Assembly: GCA_020633235.1 (NCBI GenBank)
Contig: JACKEA010000001.1
Span: forward strand, 1,984,001-2,048,000
DNA: 64,000 nucleotides
From: Polyangiaceae bacterium
Lineage (GTDB): Bacteria > Myxococcota_A > Polyangia > Polyangiales > Polyangiaceae
Direction: 5' to 3'
Below the pieces are notes generated by a model that was given only the letters and a program-made list of their open reading frames with translations, searched no databases and was not told the origin of the DNA. Position 1 is the first letter of the stretch. Each line of letters begins with the position of its first letter. Below, in pieces: positions 17,322 through 26,571 of the stretch. The translations under genes and the position numbers were made by a program.

Positions 17322-17981
17322 ATGGCAGAGATCGTAAACGTTCCCCTCGGCCCGAAGAAGGTGACCGGCAGTCCGGTACGGCGCCCGGTGCGCAACGCCG
17401 GAGTACAGTCGTACATCCCGGAGATCACCAAGGGCCTCGGCCTGACCATGAAGCACTTCTTCAAGAACACGAAGGAGATGGCGTTCGGTCAGGCCGGCGA
17501 TCCGGTGCTCGACGGCGTACAAGATGGCATCAACTGCATCTACTACCCGGAGCAGCGGCGACCCTATCCCCAGCGCTTCCGCGGGTTGCACCGCCTCACG
17601 CATCGCGCAGACGGCTCGCCGCGCTGTGTCGCGTGCCTGTGCTGCTCCACCGCGTGCCCGGCGCAGTGCATCCACATCGAGGCGGGGGAGTATCCGGAAG
17701 GGGATCCTCGCCGCGGCTACGAGCGCTTCCCGAAGAAGTTCGTGATCGACGAGCTCCGCTGCGTGTTCTGCGGCTTCTGCGTGGAGGCCTGCCCCTGCGA
17801 TGCCATCCGCATGGATACCGGCATCCACGCCACCCCGTACGACTCCCGGGATCAGTTCATCTACGACAAGGACATCTTGATGGGCTTCGTCGGGCGGGAC
17901 GGCTCGCAGGAAACGGCCAACCCGCGGGTGGAGCCCGGCGAGCCCGGGCATCCCGGAATCGCTCGCAACCAGGGCCACTAG
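17322..17981 (+). CDS. nuoI: NADH-quinone oxidoreductase subunit I
   Basis: NuoI carries clusters N6a and N6b, which pass electrons to NuoB. The 219 residues contain two 4Fe-4S motifs: CVACLCCSTACP (Cys102, 105, 108, 112) and CVFCGFCVEACP (Cys147, 150, 153, 157). There is an additional cysteine in the first motif. The N-terminal 60 residues and the C-terminal tail exceed the E. coli protein. It starts 5 nt after nuoH. Only 1 nt separates its stop from the next gene's GTG. Confidence 0.95.
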   Translation: MAEIVNVPLGPKKVTGSPVRRPVRNAGVQSYIPEITKGLGLTMKHFFKNTKEMAFGQAGDPVLDGVQDGINCIYYPEQRRPYPQRFRGLHRLTHRADGSPRCVACLCCSTACPAQCIHIEAGEYPEGDPRRGYERFPKKFVIDELRCVFCGFCVEACPCDAIRMDTGIHATPYDSRDQFIYDKDILMGFVGRDGSQETANPRVEPGEPGHPGIARNQGH

Positions 17982-17982
17982 C

Positions 17983-19779
17983 GTGTTCCGGCGTGGGGGG
18001 CTGCTGCTGGCGGTCGTCCTCGTCGCCTGTACCGGGCGGCGTGGCGCTCGCGCGCCGGAGGTGAACCCCGCCCAAGACGTCGCGCAGCTGCAGCGAGAGG
18101 TGAGCGCCATCCGCGGCCTGTCGGAGCGGCGCCCCGCCCGCATTTCGGTGGACGATCCCAAGTCCTTCGCGCGGGCACTGGAGCTGAAGGCGCAGCGCGA
18201 CGCGATCCCGCCCACGGCGGAGGACACCGTCGGCTTCTCCCTGGCGTTCGACTTTCCGCCCCCCGGCGCGCGGCAAGGGAGCAGCGCCGACGACGTGATC
18301 GGGGAGCAGGTCGTGGGTTTCTACGACCGCACGGACAACAGCATCCACGTGCGGGGGGACAGCTACGCGGACGATCCCGACGAAGCGCGCCTGGTGCTCG
18401 CGCACGAGCTCGCGCATTCGCTCCAGGTGCAGAACCTGCCCATGCCGCCGTTGGCGGAGGCGAAGGACAGCGATACGCGGCTCGCGAGCATGGCGGTGCT
18501 CGAGGGCGACGCCATGCTGGTGATGCTGGCGCACGCGGCGTACCGCTACCGCGTGCCGCTCAGCCGCGCCCTGGCGCGCGCCGCCGTGGCGGCCAGCGAC
18601 GAAGCGCTGGAGCGCTACCTGCGCGCCAACAAGGCGGATCAGATGCTGAAGAACGCGCCGCCCATGATGCGCGAGCGCCTGATGTTCCCGTACATGCGCG
18701 GGCTCACCTTCGTGGGAGATCTGTGGCGCGCCGGCGGCTTCGAGCTGGTAAACCGCATGTTCGCGCATCCGCCCAGCACCACCGAACAGGTGATCCATCC
18801 CGAGAAGTACCTCGCCGGCGAAGGCGCCGTCGCCGTGGATCCGCCGGCCGCTCCCGAGGGCTACGAGCGATTGGTCACGGGGCGGGTGGGCGAGCTCGCC
18901 ACGCGGGTGATCCTGTCGCGTTGCGTCGACAAAAACCAGGCGGCCACCGCCGCGGCGGGCTGGGGAGGGGATGCCTTCAGCATCGTGAAGAGCGCGTCCG
19001 GCCCGGGGCTCTTGTGGGCCACCACTTGGGACGACGAGCGAGAAGCGCAGGAGTTCGAGGTCGCGCTGCGGAGCTACGTGGCGTGCACGCGCAAGCAAAC
19101 GGCGGAGACGGTGATGCCTGCGGGGGACGTGGTGCGTCGCCAAGGGCAGACGGTGGTGCTCACTCGCGGCTTCGGTGGGCGCGACGCCACGACGGCGCTC
19201 TTGACGCTGCCCCACGCTCCAGAGACGCCGACTGCGCCCCTCGGCGCCGTGACGATCCCGCCGAAGAAGATCGTGCCCAAGGTGCCGCCGCCCTACGTGA
19301 GCGCTGGCGTGTACGTGAACCCGAAGCTCGGCCTGATGGCGCGGGTGCCGCCAGGCGCTTCGATCGAGATGCCCAGCGCCACCAGCGCGATGTTCTCCAT
19401 GCATGGTCGCTCGCCGGCGCTGGCGGGCATCGAGCTGTCGGATCGCGTGGCCGCGGGCGACACCATCGATCAGATCCACGCCAGCTTGGCGGACGCGATG
19501 AAGCACGCCATCGGCGACGCCGGCGAGCTCGAGTACATCGGAGGGCAGGACATCTCGCTGCCCTCCCTGGGACGAGGAGTGCTCCGGAGCTGGCGGGTGA
19601 AGCAGACGAGCGTCGGTCTCAGCGCCATCGTTTTGCCGGTGTGCCGCGGTACCGGCAGTTTCGTGTTTTGGCGGATCTGGGTCGACCCCAGTGGCGCCGC
19701 CCTGCTCGACCAGTGGCTGGCGAGCGTGCGGCCCACGGCGTGGCGTGAGCCGCCGATCTGCGCAGAGCTGGATCCCTGA
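17983..19779 (+). CDS. Lipoprotein with HExxH metallopeptidase-like domain
   Basis: This 598-residue protein has a lipoprotein signal (LLLAVVLVAC, lipid-modified Cys16). A gluzincin-like zinc motif LAHELAHSLQ (His141, Glu142, His145) is followed by EGDA, whose Glu174 could be the third ligand. The C-terminal 300 residues show no family I know. Zinc-dependent peptidase activity outside the cytoplasm is a family inference. The GTG start lies 1 nt after nuoI, so it is co-transcribed with complex I genes. That could mean a role in respiratory-complex quality control or simple read-through. Confidence 0.75.
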   Translation: MFRRGGLLLAVVLVACTGRRGARAPEVNPAQDVAQLQREVSAIRGLSERRPARISVDDPKSFARALELKAQRDAIPPTAEDTVGFSLAFDFPPPGARQGSSADDVIGEQVVGFYDRTDNSIHVRGDSYADDPDEARLVLAHELAHSLQVQNLPMPPLAEAKDSDTRLASMAVLEGDAMLVMLAHAAYRYRVPLSRALARAAVAASDEALERYLRANKADQMLKNAPPMMRERLMFPYMRGLTFVGDLWRAGGFELVNRMFAHPPSTTEQVIHPEKYLAGEGAVAVDPPAAPEGYERLVTGRVGELATRVILSRCVDKNQAATAAAGWGGDAFSIVKSASGPGLLWATTWDDEREAQEFEVALRSYVACTRKQTAETVMPAGDVVRRQGQTVVLTRGFGGRDATTALLTLPHAPETPTAPLGAVTIPPKKIVPKVPPPYVSAGVYVNPKLGLMARVPPGASIEMPSATSAMFSMHGRSPALAGIELSDRVAAGDTIDQIHASLADAMKHAIGDAGELEYIGGQDISLPSLGRGVLRSWRVKQTSVGLSAIVLPVCRGTGSFVFWRIWVDPSGAALLDQWLASVRPTAWREPPICAELDP

Positions 19780-19780
19780 G

Positions 19781-20317
19781 TCAGAGCTCCAAGACGAGGT
19801 ACGTCATGTCGTGGCGACCGCCGTCCGGGTCGGTGCCGTAGCCCGGCACGACGTGCGGCTTGAACCCGAGGGCGGTCAGCGTCTCCACGCTGTCCTTCTC
19901 CAAATCGCTGATGAGCATGCAGGAGAGATGGCGCAGGCCGTTCTCGCGGGCGATGTTGATGAACTGGTTCACGAACGTGGTACCGAGGCCGGCGCCGCGA
20001 TAGTCCGGATCGATCAGCCACTTGATGCGCCCCGTGAGGCGCAGCGGTCCGCCATGGCGGCGATGCAGCGTGGCGTCCGCGACCACGCGCGTGCCGTCGA
20101 GGGCGAGAAGGGGAAAGGCTCGGCCGAAGTCGACGTTACGGCCCCAGTTCTCGACGACCTCCCGGTCGTCGATCCGGTCCCAAGCAAAGCGGCGGTTGGA
20201 CGGCGGCAGCCTTTGAAAGAACTCCCACAGTGCCTGCGTGTCCGCAGGCCCAAATGGGCGCATCAGCACACGCCGTCCGTCACGCAGGGACACCTCTTGG
20301 GGGTATCGGTTAGGCAT
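19781..20317 (-). CDS. GNAT-family N-acetyltransferase
   Basis: The 178-residue protein shows the GNAT acetyl-CoA site DPDYRGAGLGTTFVNQFI (pyrophosphate-binding R/QxxGxG/A pattern near residues 103-120). The N-terminal RDGRRVLMRPFGPAD is typical of GNAT domains fused to, or related to, protein-acetyltransferase (Pat-like) modules. The substrate is unknown. ATG at 20317 is preceded by a good GAGGAG ribosome-binding site on the minus strand. It converges with the metallopeptidase gene, 1 nt apart. Confidence 0.82.
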   Translation of the reverse strand: MPNRYPQEVSLRDGRRVLMRPFGPADTQALWEFFQRLPPSNRRFAWDRIDDREVVENWGRNVDFGRAFPLLALDGTRVVADATLHRRHGGPLRLTGRIKWLIDPDYRGAGLGTTFVNQFINIARENGLRHLSCMLISDLEKDSVETLTALGFKPHVVPGYGTDPDGGRHDMTYLVLEL

Positions 20318-20538
20318 GGTTCTCCTCGTCTGGGTACATCCTAGGTGGGCCTCCCCTCCCGAGGCCACGGGCCACATGCCGATTCCGCGCCAACCCGAGG
20401 ATTTCCGAGTTCATGCGGAAGCTTGGGGGTGCTCCGGGGCGGGACGCGCAGTCTCTGCGCGGAGGGGGTGGCGGCCGCGATCATCGTGCGCGAAGGCATG
20501 CCTCGTGCCGCCGATTCGTGCGGGCGTGCATCGCTGCT

Positions 20539-20543
20539 GGAGG
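20539..20543 (+). promoter_or_regulatory. Ribosome-binding site that decides the gatB start
   Basis: GGAGG at 20539-20543 is 8 nt upstream of the ATG at 20552. It identifies that codon, rather than the far upstream in-frame start at 20345 or the ATG at 20561, as the likely gatB start. Confidence 0.7.
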
Positions 20544-20551
20544 CGAGTACG

Positions 20552-21997
20552 ATGCCGCCGATGCCCGCCCGCTACGAGCCCGTCATCGGCCTCGAGGTCC
20601 ACGCTCAGCTCTTGACCCGCACGAAGCTGTTTTGCGGGTGTTCCACTGGCTTCGGCGCTGCTCCCAACAGCCACGTGTGCCCCACCTGCCTGGGGCTTCC
20701 GGGGGCCCTACCGGTGCTCAACGGCCGGGCGGTGGAGATGGCGATTTTCGCCGCGTTGGCTCTGGGCTGCACGGTGCACGAAAGCAGCGTGTTCGCGCGC
20801 AAGAATTACTTCTACCCGGATCTTCCCAAAGGTTACCAGATCAGCCAGTACGAGCTGCCGCTGGCGACCGACGGCCATCTCGAGATCGACGTGGACGAGG
20901 GCGTGAAGCGCGTCGGCATCATCCGCGTGCACATGGAGGAAGACGCCGGCAAGAACGTGCACGGTGTGGGTGGGGACTCACTGGTGGATCTGAACCGCGC
21001 GGGCGTTCCGCTGATCGAGATCGTCGGCGCGCCGGAGCTGTCGTCGGCGGCGGAGGCGGCTGCCTACATGCGGACGCTGCGCGACGTGCTGTCGTTCTTG
21101 GGCGTGAACGACGGAAACCTGGAAGAGGGTAGCTTCCGCTGCGACGCCAACGTGTCCCTGCGGCCGGTGGGGCAAGCGCAGCTGGGCACGCGCACGGAGC
21201 TCAAGAATTTGAACTCGTTCCGGTTCCTGTCGCGGGCTATCGAAGTCGAGATCGCGCGGCAGACGGCGATCTTGGACGCCGGAGGCAAGGTGGACCAGGA
21301 GACGCGCAGCTACGACCCCGACAAGAACGTCACCCGCACGCTGCGCAGCAAGGAAGACGCTCACGACTACCGCTACTTCCCAGATCCCGACTTGCCGCCG
21401 CTGCGGGTGGCGCCGCACAGCGTGGAGCAGGCACGCTCGCGCCTGGGCGAGCTGCCCCGCGCCCGCCGCGGCCGCTACGAGACGGAGCTGGGGCTCAGCG
21501 CGCAGGCCGCCGCTACCCTGACCGGGCATCCGGCGCTCACCCGCTACTTCGAGGACGTACTGTCGCGGCATGCCGACGCGGTGCGGGTCGCCAACTGGGT
21601 CACGACGGAGGTGCTCCGGGGGGCCGCGATCCATGGTCTGGAAGCGGAGCTGCCCGTGTCCGCGGCGCAGCTGTCGGAGCTCTTGGACCTGCTCGCCGCC
21701 GGCAAGATCAGCGGCAAGCAGGCCAAGGACGTGTACGCCGCGGTGGAGGGCACCAGCAAGATGCCGGCCGAGGTCGTCGCCGAGCTGGGTCTGACGGTGG
21801 TGTCGTCCGAGGCGGATCTCGCGCCCATCTGTGAGCGCGTGCTCGCGGAGCACCCCGCGCAGGTCGAGCAAGTCCGCGGCGGCAAGAAGGGGGTGCTCGG
21901 GTTCTTCGTTGGTCAGGTGATGAAGGCGACCGGGGGCAAGGCCGACCCTCGAGTCGTGAGTCAGCTCCTGGAGCGGTTGATCAATCAGACTGGGTAG
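20552..21997 (+). CDS. gatB: Asp-tRNA(Asn)/Glu-tRNA(Gln) amidotransferase subunit B
   Basis: GatB recognises the misacylated tRNA and activates it for transamidation with GatA and GatC. The 481-residue protein begins YEPVIGLEVHAQL and has the zinc cysteines CGCS and CPTCLGLPG. It also has DLNRAGVPLIEIV, and the C-terminal YqeY-like helical domain. The length is normal for the family. gatA and gatC are not nearby. Its end overlaps the convergent propeller-protein gene by 13 nt. Confidence 0.97.
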   Translation: MPPMPARYEPVIGLEVHAQLLTRTKLFCGCSTGFGAAPNSHVCPTCLGLPGALPVLNGRAVEMAIFAALALGCTVHESSVFARKNYFYPDLPKGYQISQYELPLATDGHLEIDVDEGVKRVGIIRVHMEEDAGKNVHGVGGDSLVDLNRAGVPLIEIVGAPELSSAAEAAAYMRTLRDVLSFLGVNDGNLEEGSFRCDANVSLRPVGQAQLGTRTELKNLNSFRFLSRAIEVEIARQTAILDAGGKVDQETRSYDPDKNVTRTLRSKEDAHDYRYFPDPDLPPLRVAPHSVEQARSRLGELPRARRGRYETELGLSAQAAATLTGHPALTRYFEDVLSRHADAVRVANWVTTEVLRGAAIHGLEAELPVSAAQLSELLDLLAAGKISGKQAKDVYAAVEGTSKMPAEVVAELGLTVVSSEADLAPICERVLAEHPAQVEQVRGGKKGVLGFFVGQVMKATGGKADPRVVSQLLERLINQTG

Positions 21998-23475
21998 CTG
22001 GCGAGCACGGCGCCATCGCTGGGATTCAGCACCAAGATGTTGGTGTCGTAGTGCACCACGACGCCTTGGTCGTCGAAATAGAGGGCGTTGTACCGACCGA
22101 TGGCCCGCGTGAAGGTGGGCTGTCCCGTTTGGGTCAGGACGACGCGGAGCTCGAAGGCGTGCTTGTCCTGGTCCGTTGGCACCACGTAGGCCGCGAACGG
22201 CCCGCGCGCCGCGAGGTGAGGAGACGTTTCGCCGAAGGCCAGCGGCCCGCTGTCGTGTCGTACCGAAAGCGACGTCGGATCGATGATCCACACGTGGGTG
22301 GGCCCATCGAGCACCGCCACCTCCGCGCAGATGGCGTCGTTGGTGGTGCGGAGCTTGCGGACCACCACGTTCGGGCCGGGCAGCTTGCGCCCGACGTGGG
22401 ACGGCTTCTTGCTGCCCAGCAGGCTGGCGAAGAAGCCGGGCTTGGGCAGCGGTGCCTCGGGATCGATCACGTGCAGATAGCCGACGCCCTTGTCCGTCGC
22501 TTGGGCCACCAGGTAGCGGCCCACGGTGCCCGCGCAGTCTCCGCCCCAGCCGAAGTCGATGCCTCCCGCCGGGACGAAGCGCTGGACCTGACCCGTCGTC
22601 GGGTCCACCAGGGCGAACCCGTCCTGGTCGTCGTGCTCCATTTCCAGTGCGATGAGCTGGCCCCAGGTGGTGGCCTCGTCGAAGTCGCCTCGAAGGCTCG
22701 CGATCACGCGACCCGTCGTCGGCTCGAGCACCTCGATGCCGTCGCTGTAGCCGAGGAACACCGCGAGATCGCCGACGTGCCGCAGCCGGGCGTCGCTCGC
22801 GTGTTGCCACAGCACGCGCCCCGACGCGGCGTCAACGCCCACGATGTTCTCTTCCGTGGTGCGCACCACCAGCACGCTGGCGACGGCGCGGATGTCCATC
22901 TCGTCGGGCAGGTCCACGTCGCCGCGAGTCTCGGGATTCGCGCCCAGGTTCGTCGTCCAAACGCGGCGACCGCTGCGGGAATCGAAGGCCAAGAGCTGAG
23001 CTCCGATCGCCACCAGCAAGAGGCCGGCCCGCACGCCCATGTGCCCTCGATCCGGGCAGGAGGAGAGGTGCAGCGTCCGCTCGCTCTCCCAGGCCAAGGC
23101 CCCGGTGCGGGCGTCTTGAGCCCGCACTGCCCACTGCCGGCTCTGGTCCACGTGGTAGCCGATGATCAGCCGGCGACCGTCGGGGTCGACGATGGTGATC
23201 TGGTTCGACGTGGACGAGAAGTTTTGCCGGCCTTCCGCTTGTGGCGCTTGTGCATCCGCCAGGGCGGCGGCGGTGTTGCCGTGCTCCAGGGCCCAGGCTT
23301 GATACTGCGCGGCTTGTCCCGCGTTCCAGCCTCCCCCGGGCGAGGTGACCACCTGTTGGCACCCGGGGCAAGGGAACTGAATGCCCGCCGGCATGGTGTT
23401 CGGAACGCCATAGCCGCAGCTGGGACAAGCGAACGTCGGAATGCCTTGGGGCGCCGCCCCCATCTGAGGGTTCAT
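21985..23475 (-). CDS. Zinc-ribbon plus PQQ-like beta-propeller protein
   Basis: This 496-residue protein begins with a zinc ribbon (CPSC at 17-20, CPGC at 36-39). A PQQ/WD-like beta-propeller follows, with blades such as DARTGALAWESE and VDAASGRVLWQH. There is no signal peptide, so a cytoplasmic location is likely. PQQ cofactor binding is not implied, since such blades often serve as scaffolds. The minus-strand start is ATG 23475, or GTG 23478 just before it; an AAGGAG lies 7-10 nt upstream. An AGGCTA at 23507-23512 reads as TAGCCT on this strand, a possible -10. Confidence 0.7.
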   Translation of the reverse strand: MNPQMGAAPQGIPTFACPSCGYGVPNTMPAGIQFPCPGCQQVVTSPGGGWNAGQAAQYQAWALEHGNTAAALADAQAPQAEGRQNFSSTSNQITIVDPDGRRLIIGYHVDQSRQWAVRAQDARTGALAWESERTLHLSSCPDRGHMGVRAGLLLVAIGAQLLAFDSRSGRRVWTTNLGANPETRGDVDLPDEMDIRAVASVLVVRTTEENIVGVDAASGRVLWQHASDARLRHVGDLAVFLGYSDGIEVLEPTTGRVIASLRGDFDEATTWGQLIALEMEHDDQDGFALVDPTTGQVQRFVPAGGIDFGWGGDCAGTVGRYLVAQATDKGVGYLHVIDPEAPLPKPGFFASLLGSKKPSHVGRKLPGPNVVVRKLRTTNDAICAEVAVLDGPTHVWIIDPTSLSVRHDSGPLAFGETSPHLAARGPFAAYVVPTDQDKHAFELRVVLTQTGQPTFTRAIGRYNALYFDDQGVVVHYDTNILVLNPSDGAVLASYPV

Positions 23476-23601
23476 CACGGGTCAACTCCTTGGTCGGTAA
23501 AACCCGAGGCTAATCAGTCGGCCTTGGCGGAGCTTCAGCGGACCTTGATGGCTCCTTCAGCACTTGCCTTCATCGGTGCGGCTCGGGCAGGGTCCGAGGA
23601 A

Positions 23602-24672
23602 ATGGCAGGCGTCCCCCATCCCGAGCCCTTGTCGAAGACCAGCTACTCCGCGGCGGAGCTGCTGCCGGACGACTCCGCGGCCGTGCTTCTCGAACAGCGC
23701 AAGCTTCCGGAGACGGAGGAGTATTTGCGGGTGGAAGACGCGGAGCAGATGGCGCGGGCGATCCGCGACATGGTGGTGCGCGGGGCGCCGGCCATCGGTA
23801 TCGCGGCGGCCTACGGCATGGTGCTCGCGGCGCGGCGCGCTTCGGATTTTCGGCGGGACATGGCGGCTGCCGCCGAGACGCTGGAAGCGGCGCGTCCCAC
23901 CGCGGTGAACCTGGCGTGGGCCGTGCGCCGCATGCTCGCGCGGGCCGACGCCATCGCAGAGCGCGACGCCGTCGAACGTGTCGCGGAGCTCGCGGCGCTG
24001 GCTCGCAGCATCCACGCCGACGACGTCGAGGCCAATCGCCGTATGGGCGCCATCGGAGCGGAGCGCGTCCCGGACGGCGCGACGGTGCTCACGCACTGCA
24101 ACGCGGGGGCGTTGGCGACGGGCGGCTACGGCACCGCGCTCGGCGTGATCCGCGCCGCGGTGGACGCCGGCAAGCGCGTGCGCGTGCTGGCCGACGAAAC
24201 ACGCCCGTACCTGCAGGGAGCTCGCCTTACGGCTTGGGAGCTGGCGCGAGACGGCATCGACGTGCGCGTCATCACGGACAACAGCGCCGCTTCGTTCTTC
24301 GCGCGCGGCGCTGTGGATCTCGCGGTGGTGGGCTCGGACCGCATCGCCGCCAACGGGGACGTCGCCAACAAGATCGGTACCTACGGCGTGGCGTGCTTGG
24401 CACGCATCCACGAGCGCCCGTTCTACGTTGCTGCGCCCTGGAGCACGGTGGACATGGACTGCGCCTCGGGGGAAGCGATCGTGATCGAGCAACGCCCGTC
24501 GCGGGAGGTCACTCACGTGGGCGAGCAGCGCATGGTTCCGGAAGGCGTGAGCGTCGAGAACCCTTCCTTCGACGTCACGCCGGCTCGGCTCGTCGTGGCC
24601 ATCTTCACCGAGCGAGGGGCGGTCGATCCCGTGGGTCCGCAAGCCCTGTCGCGGCTGGCTTCGGCAGGCTGA
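23602..24672 (+). CDS. mtnA: S-methyl-5-thioribose-1-phosphate isomerase
   Basis: MtnA interconverts methylthioribose-1-phosphate and methylthioribulose-1-phosphate in methionine salvage. Visible motifs are RGAPAIG (60-66), the catalytic Cys in HCNAGALAT (Cys166) and the Asp in VGSDRIAANGD (Asp246). The related eIF2B-like proteins share the fold. I chose the ATG at 23602 (356 residues, the family length). The upstream in-frame ATG at 23548 adds 18 codons with low GC at the third position, which looks non-coding. No other methionine-salvage gene is adjacent. Confidence 0.92.
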   Translation: MAGVPHPEPLSKTSYSAAELLPDDSAAVLLEQRKLPETEEYLRVEDAEQMARAIRDMVVRGAPAIGIAAAYGMVLAARRASDFRRDMAAAAETLEAARPTAVNLAWAVRRMLARADAIAERDAVERVAELAALARSIHADDVEANRRMGAIGAERVPDGATVLTHCNAGALATGGYGTALGVIRAAVDAGKRVRVLADETRPYLQGARLTAWELARDGIDVRVITDNSAASFFARGAVDLAVVGSDRIAANGDVANKIGTYGVACLARIHERPFYVAAPWSTVDMDCASGEAIVIEQRPSREVTHVGEQRMVPEGVSVENPSFDVTPARLVVAIFTERGAVDPVGPQALSRLASAG

Positions 24673-24715
24673 GCGGCGGCTGGCGCTTCGGCTCACATTT
24701 CCCTATGTTCCAGCC

Positions 24716-25723
24716 GTGACCGACCTGACCAGCGACGCGAAGCGGGGGCGGGACAAGAAGCCCCCGTGGCTCAAGGTTCGCGCCCCGGGGGGCGAGCGCT
24801 ACACCGAGCTCAAGCGCACCCTCCGTGGTCTCGACCTCTACACCGTGTGCGAAGAAGCGCGCTGCCCCAACGTGGGGGAGTGTTGGTCTCAGGGTACCGC
24901 GACGGTCATGGTCTTGGGAGACACTTGCACGCGGGGCTGTCGCTTCTGTGCCGTGACCACCGGCAACCCTCGTGGCGCCGTGGATCCGCGGGAACCCGAG
25001 CACGTGGCGCGCGCCCTCACCGGACTTGGACTGCGCTACGTCGTGCTCACCATGGTGGACCGCGACGACTTGCTCGACGGTGGAGCGGCGCACGTCGCGG
25101 AGACCGTCACCCGCCTGAAGCGCTATCAGCCGGACCTGCTGGTGGAGACGTTGGTTGGAGACTTCGGTGGCCGACAAAGGGACATCGCTACCATCGTCGC
25201 GGCGGCGCCGGACGTCTTCGCCCACAACATCGAGGTTACCCGTCGCCTCACGCCTCGCATCCGAGATCAGCGCTGTAGCTACGATCGCTCCTTGGAGGTG
25301 CTGCGGAGCGCGAAGGCGCAGGCCCCGGATCGCTTCGTGAAGAGCAGCATCATGGTGGGCATCGGAGAGACCAACGACGAGATCCTCGAGACGCTGCGGG
25401 ATCTGCGTTCCGCCGGTGTGGACGTGGTGACGCTAGGTCAGTATTTGCGGCCGACGGACAAGCACGCTCCCGTGGACCGCTGGGTAGACCCGGCGGAGTT
25501 CGCCGAGTGGGAGCGGTTGGGCCCGGAGCTGGGCTTTGCCTTCGTGGCCTCCGGGCCGCTGGTGCGATCGAGCTACCACGCCGCCGAGGGCTTCATCGCG
25601 GCGCGGGTGCGCCGGGGCGGTTCGGATGACGCAGGGCGCAACGGCGTGGCGGCTGCAGAAAGCGCAGAGTTTCCGGCCTCTTCGGGGGTGGTCCCCGTCG
25701 CTTCCTTGGTGCGCCGGTCGTAG
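24716..25723 (+). CDS. lipA: Lipoyl synthase
   Basis: LipA is a radical-SAM enzyme that inserts two sulfurs into protein-bound octanoyl groups. The auxiliary cluster motif C45-x4-C50-x5-C56 (CEEARCPNVGEC), the radical-SAM motif C71-x3-C75-x2-C78 (CTRGCRFC) and the C-terminal RSSYHA are all present. The start is GTG 24716, just after a TATGTT box. The 335-residue protein carries an extra C-terminal tail of about 45 residues. The E2 gene 3 kb downstream encodes a likely substrate. No lipB is present in the window. Confidence 0.96.
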   Translation: MTDLTSDAKRGRDKKPPWLKVRAPGGERYTELKRTLRGLDLYTVCEEARCPNVGECWSQGTATVMVLGDTCTRGCRFCAVTTGNPRGAVDPREPEHVARALTGLGLRYVVLTMVDRDDLLDGGAAHVAETVTRLKRYQPDLLVETLVGDFGGRQRDIATIVAAAPDVFAHNIEVTRRLTPRIRDQRCSYDRSLEVLRSAKAQAPDRFVKSSIMVGIGETNDEILETLRDLRSAGVDVVTLGQYLRPTDKHAPVDRWVDPAEFAEWERLGPELGFAFVASGPLVRSSYHAAEGFIAARVRRGGSDDAGRNGVAAAESAEFPASSGVVPVASLVRRS

Positions 25724-25734
25724 GGCCCACGGCG

Positions 25735-25763
25735 CTGACGCCTTAGCGGCTTTCGGCTATGGT
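25735..25763 (+). promoter_or_regulatory. Predicted promoter of the TerB-like gene
   Basis: CTGACG (25735-25740), a 17-bp spacer and TATGGT (25758-25763). The expected start is near 25770, about 24 nt before the ATG at 25794. A GGGAGG lies between them. Confidence 0.45.
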
Positions 25764-25793
25764 CCTGCGACCCCCCGGGAGGACTGCTGGCGA

Positions 25794-26363
25794 ATGACGG
25801 ATGTCGACCAAAGCTTGCTCGATCGGGTAGCGAGCAAGCTATCCATGCCGCCCTCGTACGCCGAGGCCGGTACCAAGGCTTCGATTCTCACGGTTGCCGC
25901 TGCTTCGTACGGCTCGCGACCGACGACCGAGGACGTGACGCAGCCTACGGGCTTCGATCCCGATGCCGCGGCGCTGTTCGAAGCCGTAGTGGAAGCGGCC
26001 TACGTCGTTGCGGTGGCGGACGGTCACTTCGACGACGCGGAGCGCGCAGCCTTCGAGCACGTGGTGCTCGCGGCCTGTGAGGGGATTGTTGCGGAGGGGC
26101 AGGTGAGCGCCCTCCTCGCCGACTTGGCAGACCAAGTCGACGAAGACGGCATCGACAAGCGCATTGCGATGGTGGCCAAGACCGTCACCAAGCCCGAGCA
26201 TGCGCAGGAAGTGCTCCGCGTGGCGGCACTCCTAGCCCACGTGTCGGGCGGCGTGAGCGACGTGGAACGAGAAGTGCTCGACAAGCTCACGCATGAGTTC
26301 GGTCTCGATACCGACTCGCTCGAGCGAGCGCTGGAAGAAGCGGTCACCGCACTGTCCGAGTGA
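25794..26363 (+). CDS. TerB-like (tellurite-resistance TerB fold) protein
   Basis: This 189-residue protein is all-helical and acidic. It has the TerB-like features AVADGHFDDAERAAFEHVV (roughly 78-96) and VSGGVSDVEREVLDKL, in which paired Asp residues may bind a metal ion. In this family the domain often acts as a small module in stress or membrane-associated complexes, and a tellurite role is not implied. No other ter gene is nearby. It sits alone between lipA and the dehydrogenase operon. Confidence 0.75.
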   Translation: MTDVDQSLLDRVASKLSMPPSYAEAGTKASILTVAAASYGSRPTTEDVTQPTGFDPDAAALFEAVVEAAYVVAVADGHFDDAERAAFEHVVLAACEGIVAEGQVSALLADLADQVDEDGIDKRIAMVAKTVTKPEHAQEVLRVAALLAHVSGGVSDVEREVLDKLTHEFGLDTDSLERALEEAVTALSE

Positions 26364-26491
26364 GCGCTGCGCGCCGCGCCGTGTCATCGGCGAGCGAGCG
26401 CGAAAATCGACTCTTCGGGGTTACGCGTTGGCGTGCATTCAGCTACTGCTGTGGCGCTCTCCGGGAGCAGCAGCCGAATCCGAGAAGTGGC

Positions 26492-26520
26492 TTGGAACTT
26501 CCGGAGCAGGACACTAGGCT
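26492..26520 (+). promoter_or_regulatory. Predicted promoter of the 2-oxoacid dehydrogenase operon
   Basis: TTGGAA (26492-26497), a 17-bp spacer and TAGGCT (26515-26520), in a 208-bp intergenic region. It precedes the E1-alpha ATG at 26572 by about 45 nt. No other structure is visible in this gap. Confidence 0.5.
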
Positions 26521-26571
26521 CCAACGCGCGCCGCCCCGTGCCGCGTGCCCACGAAATCAACGCGAATCGAC

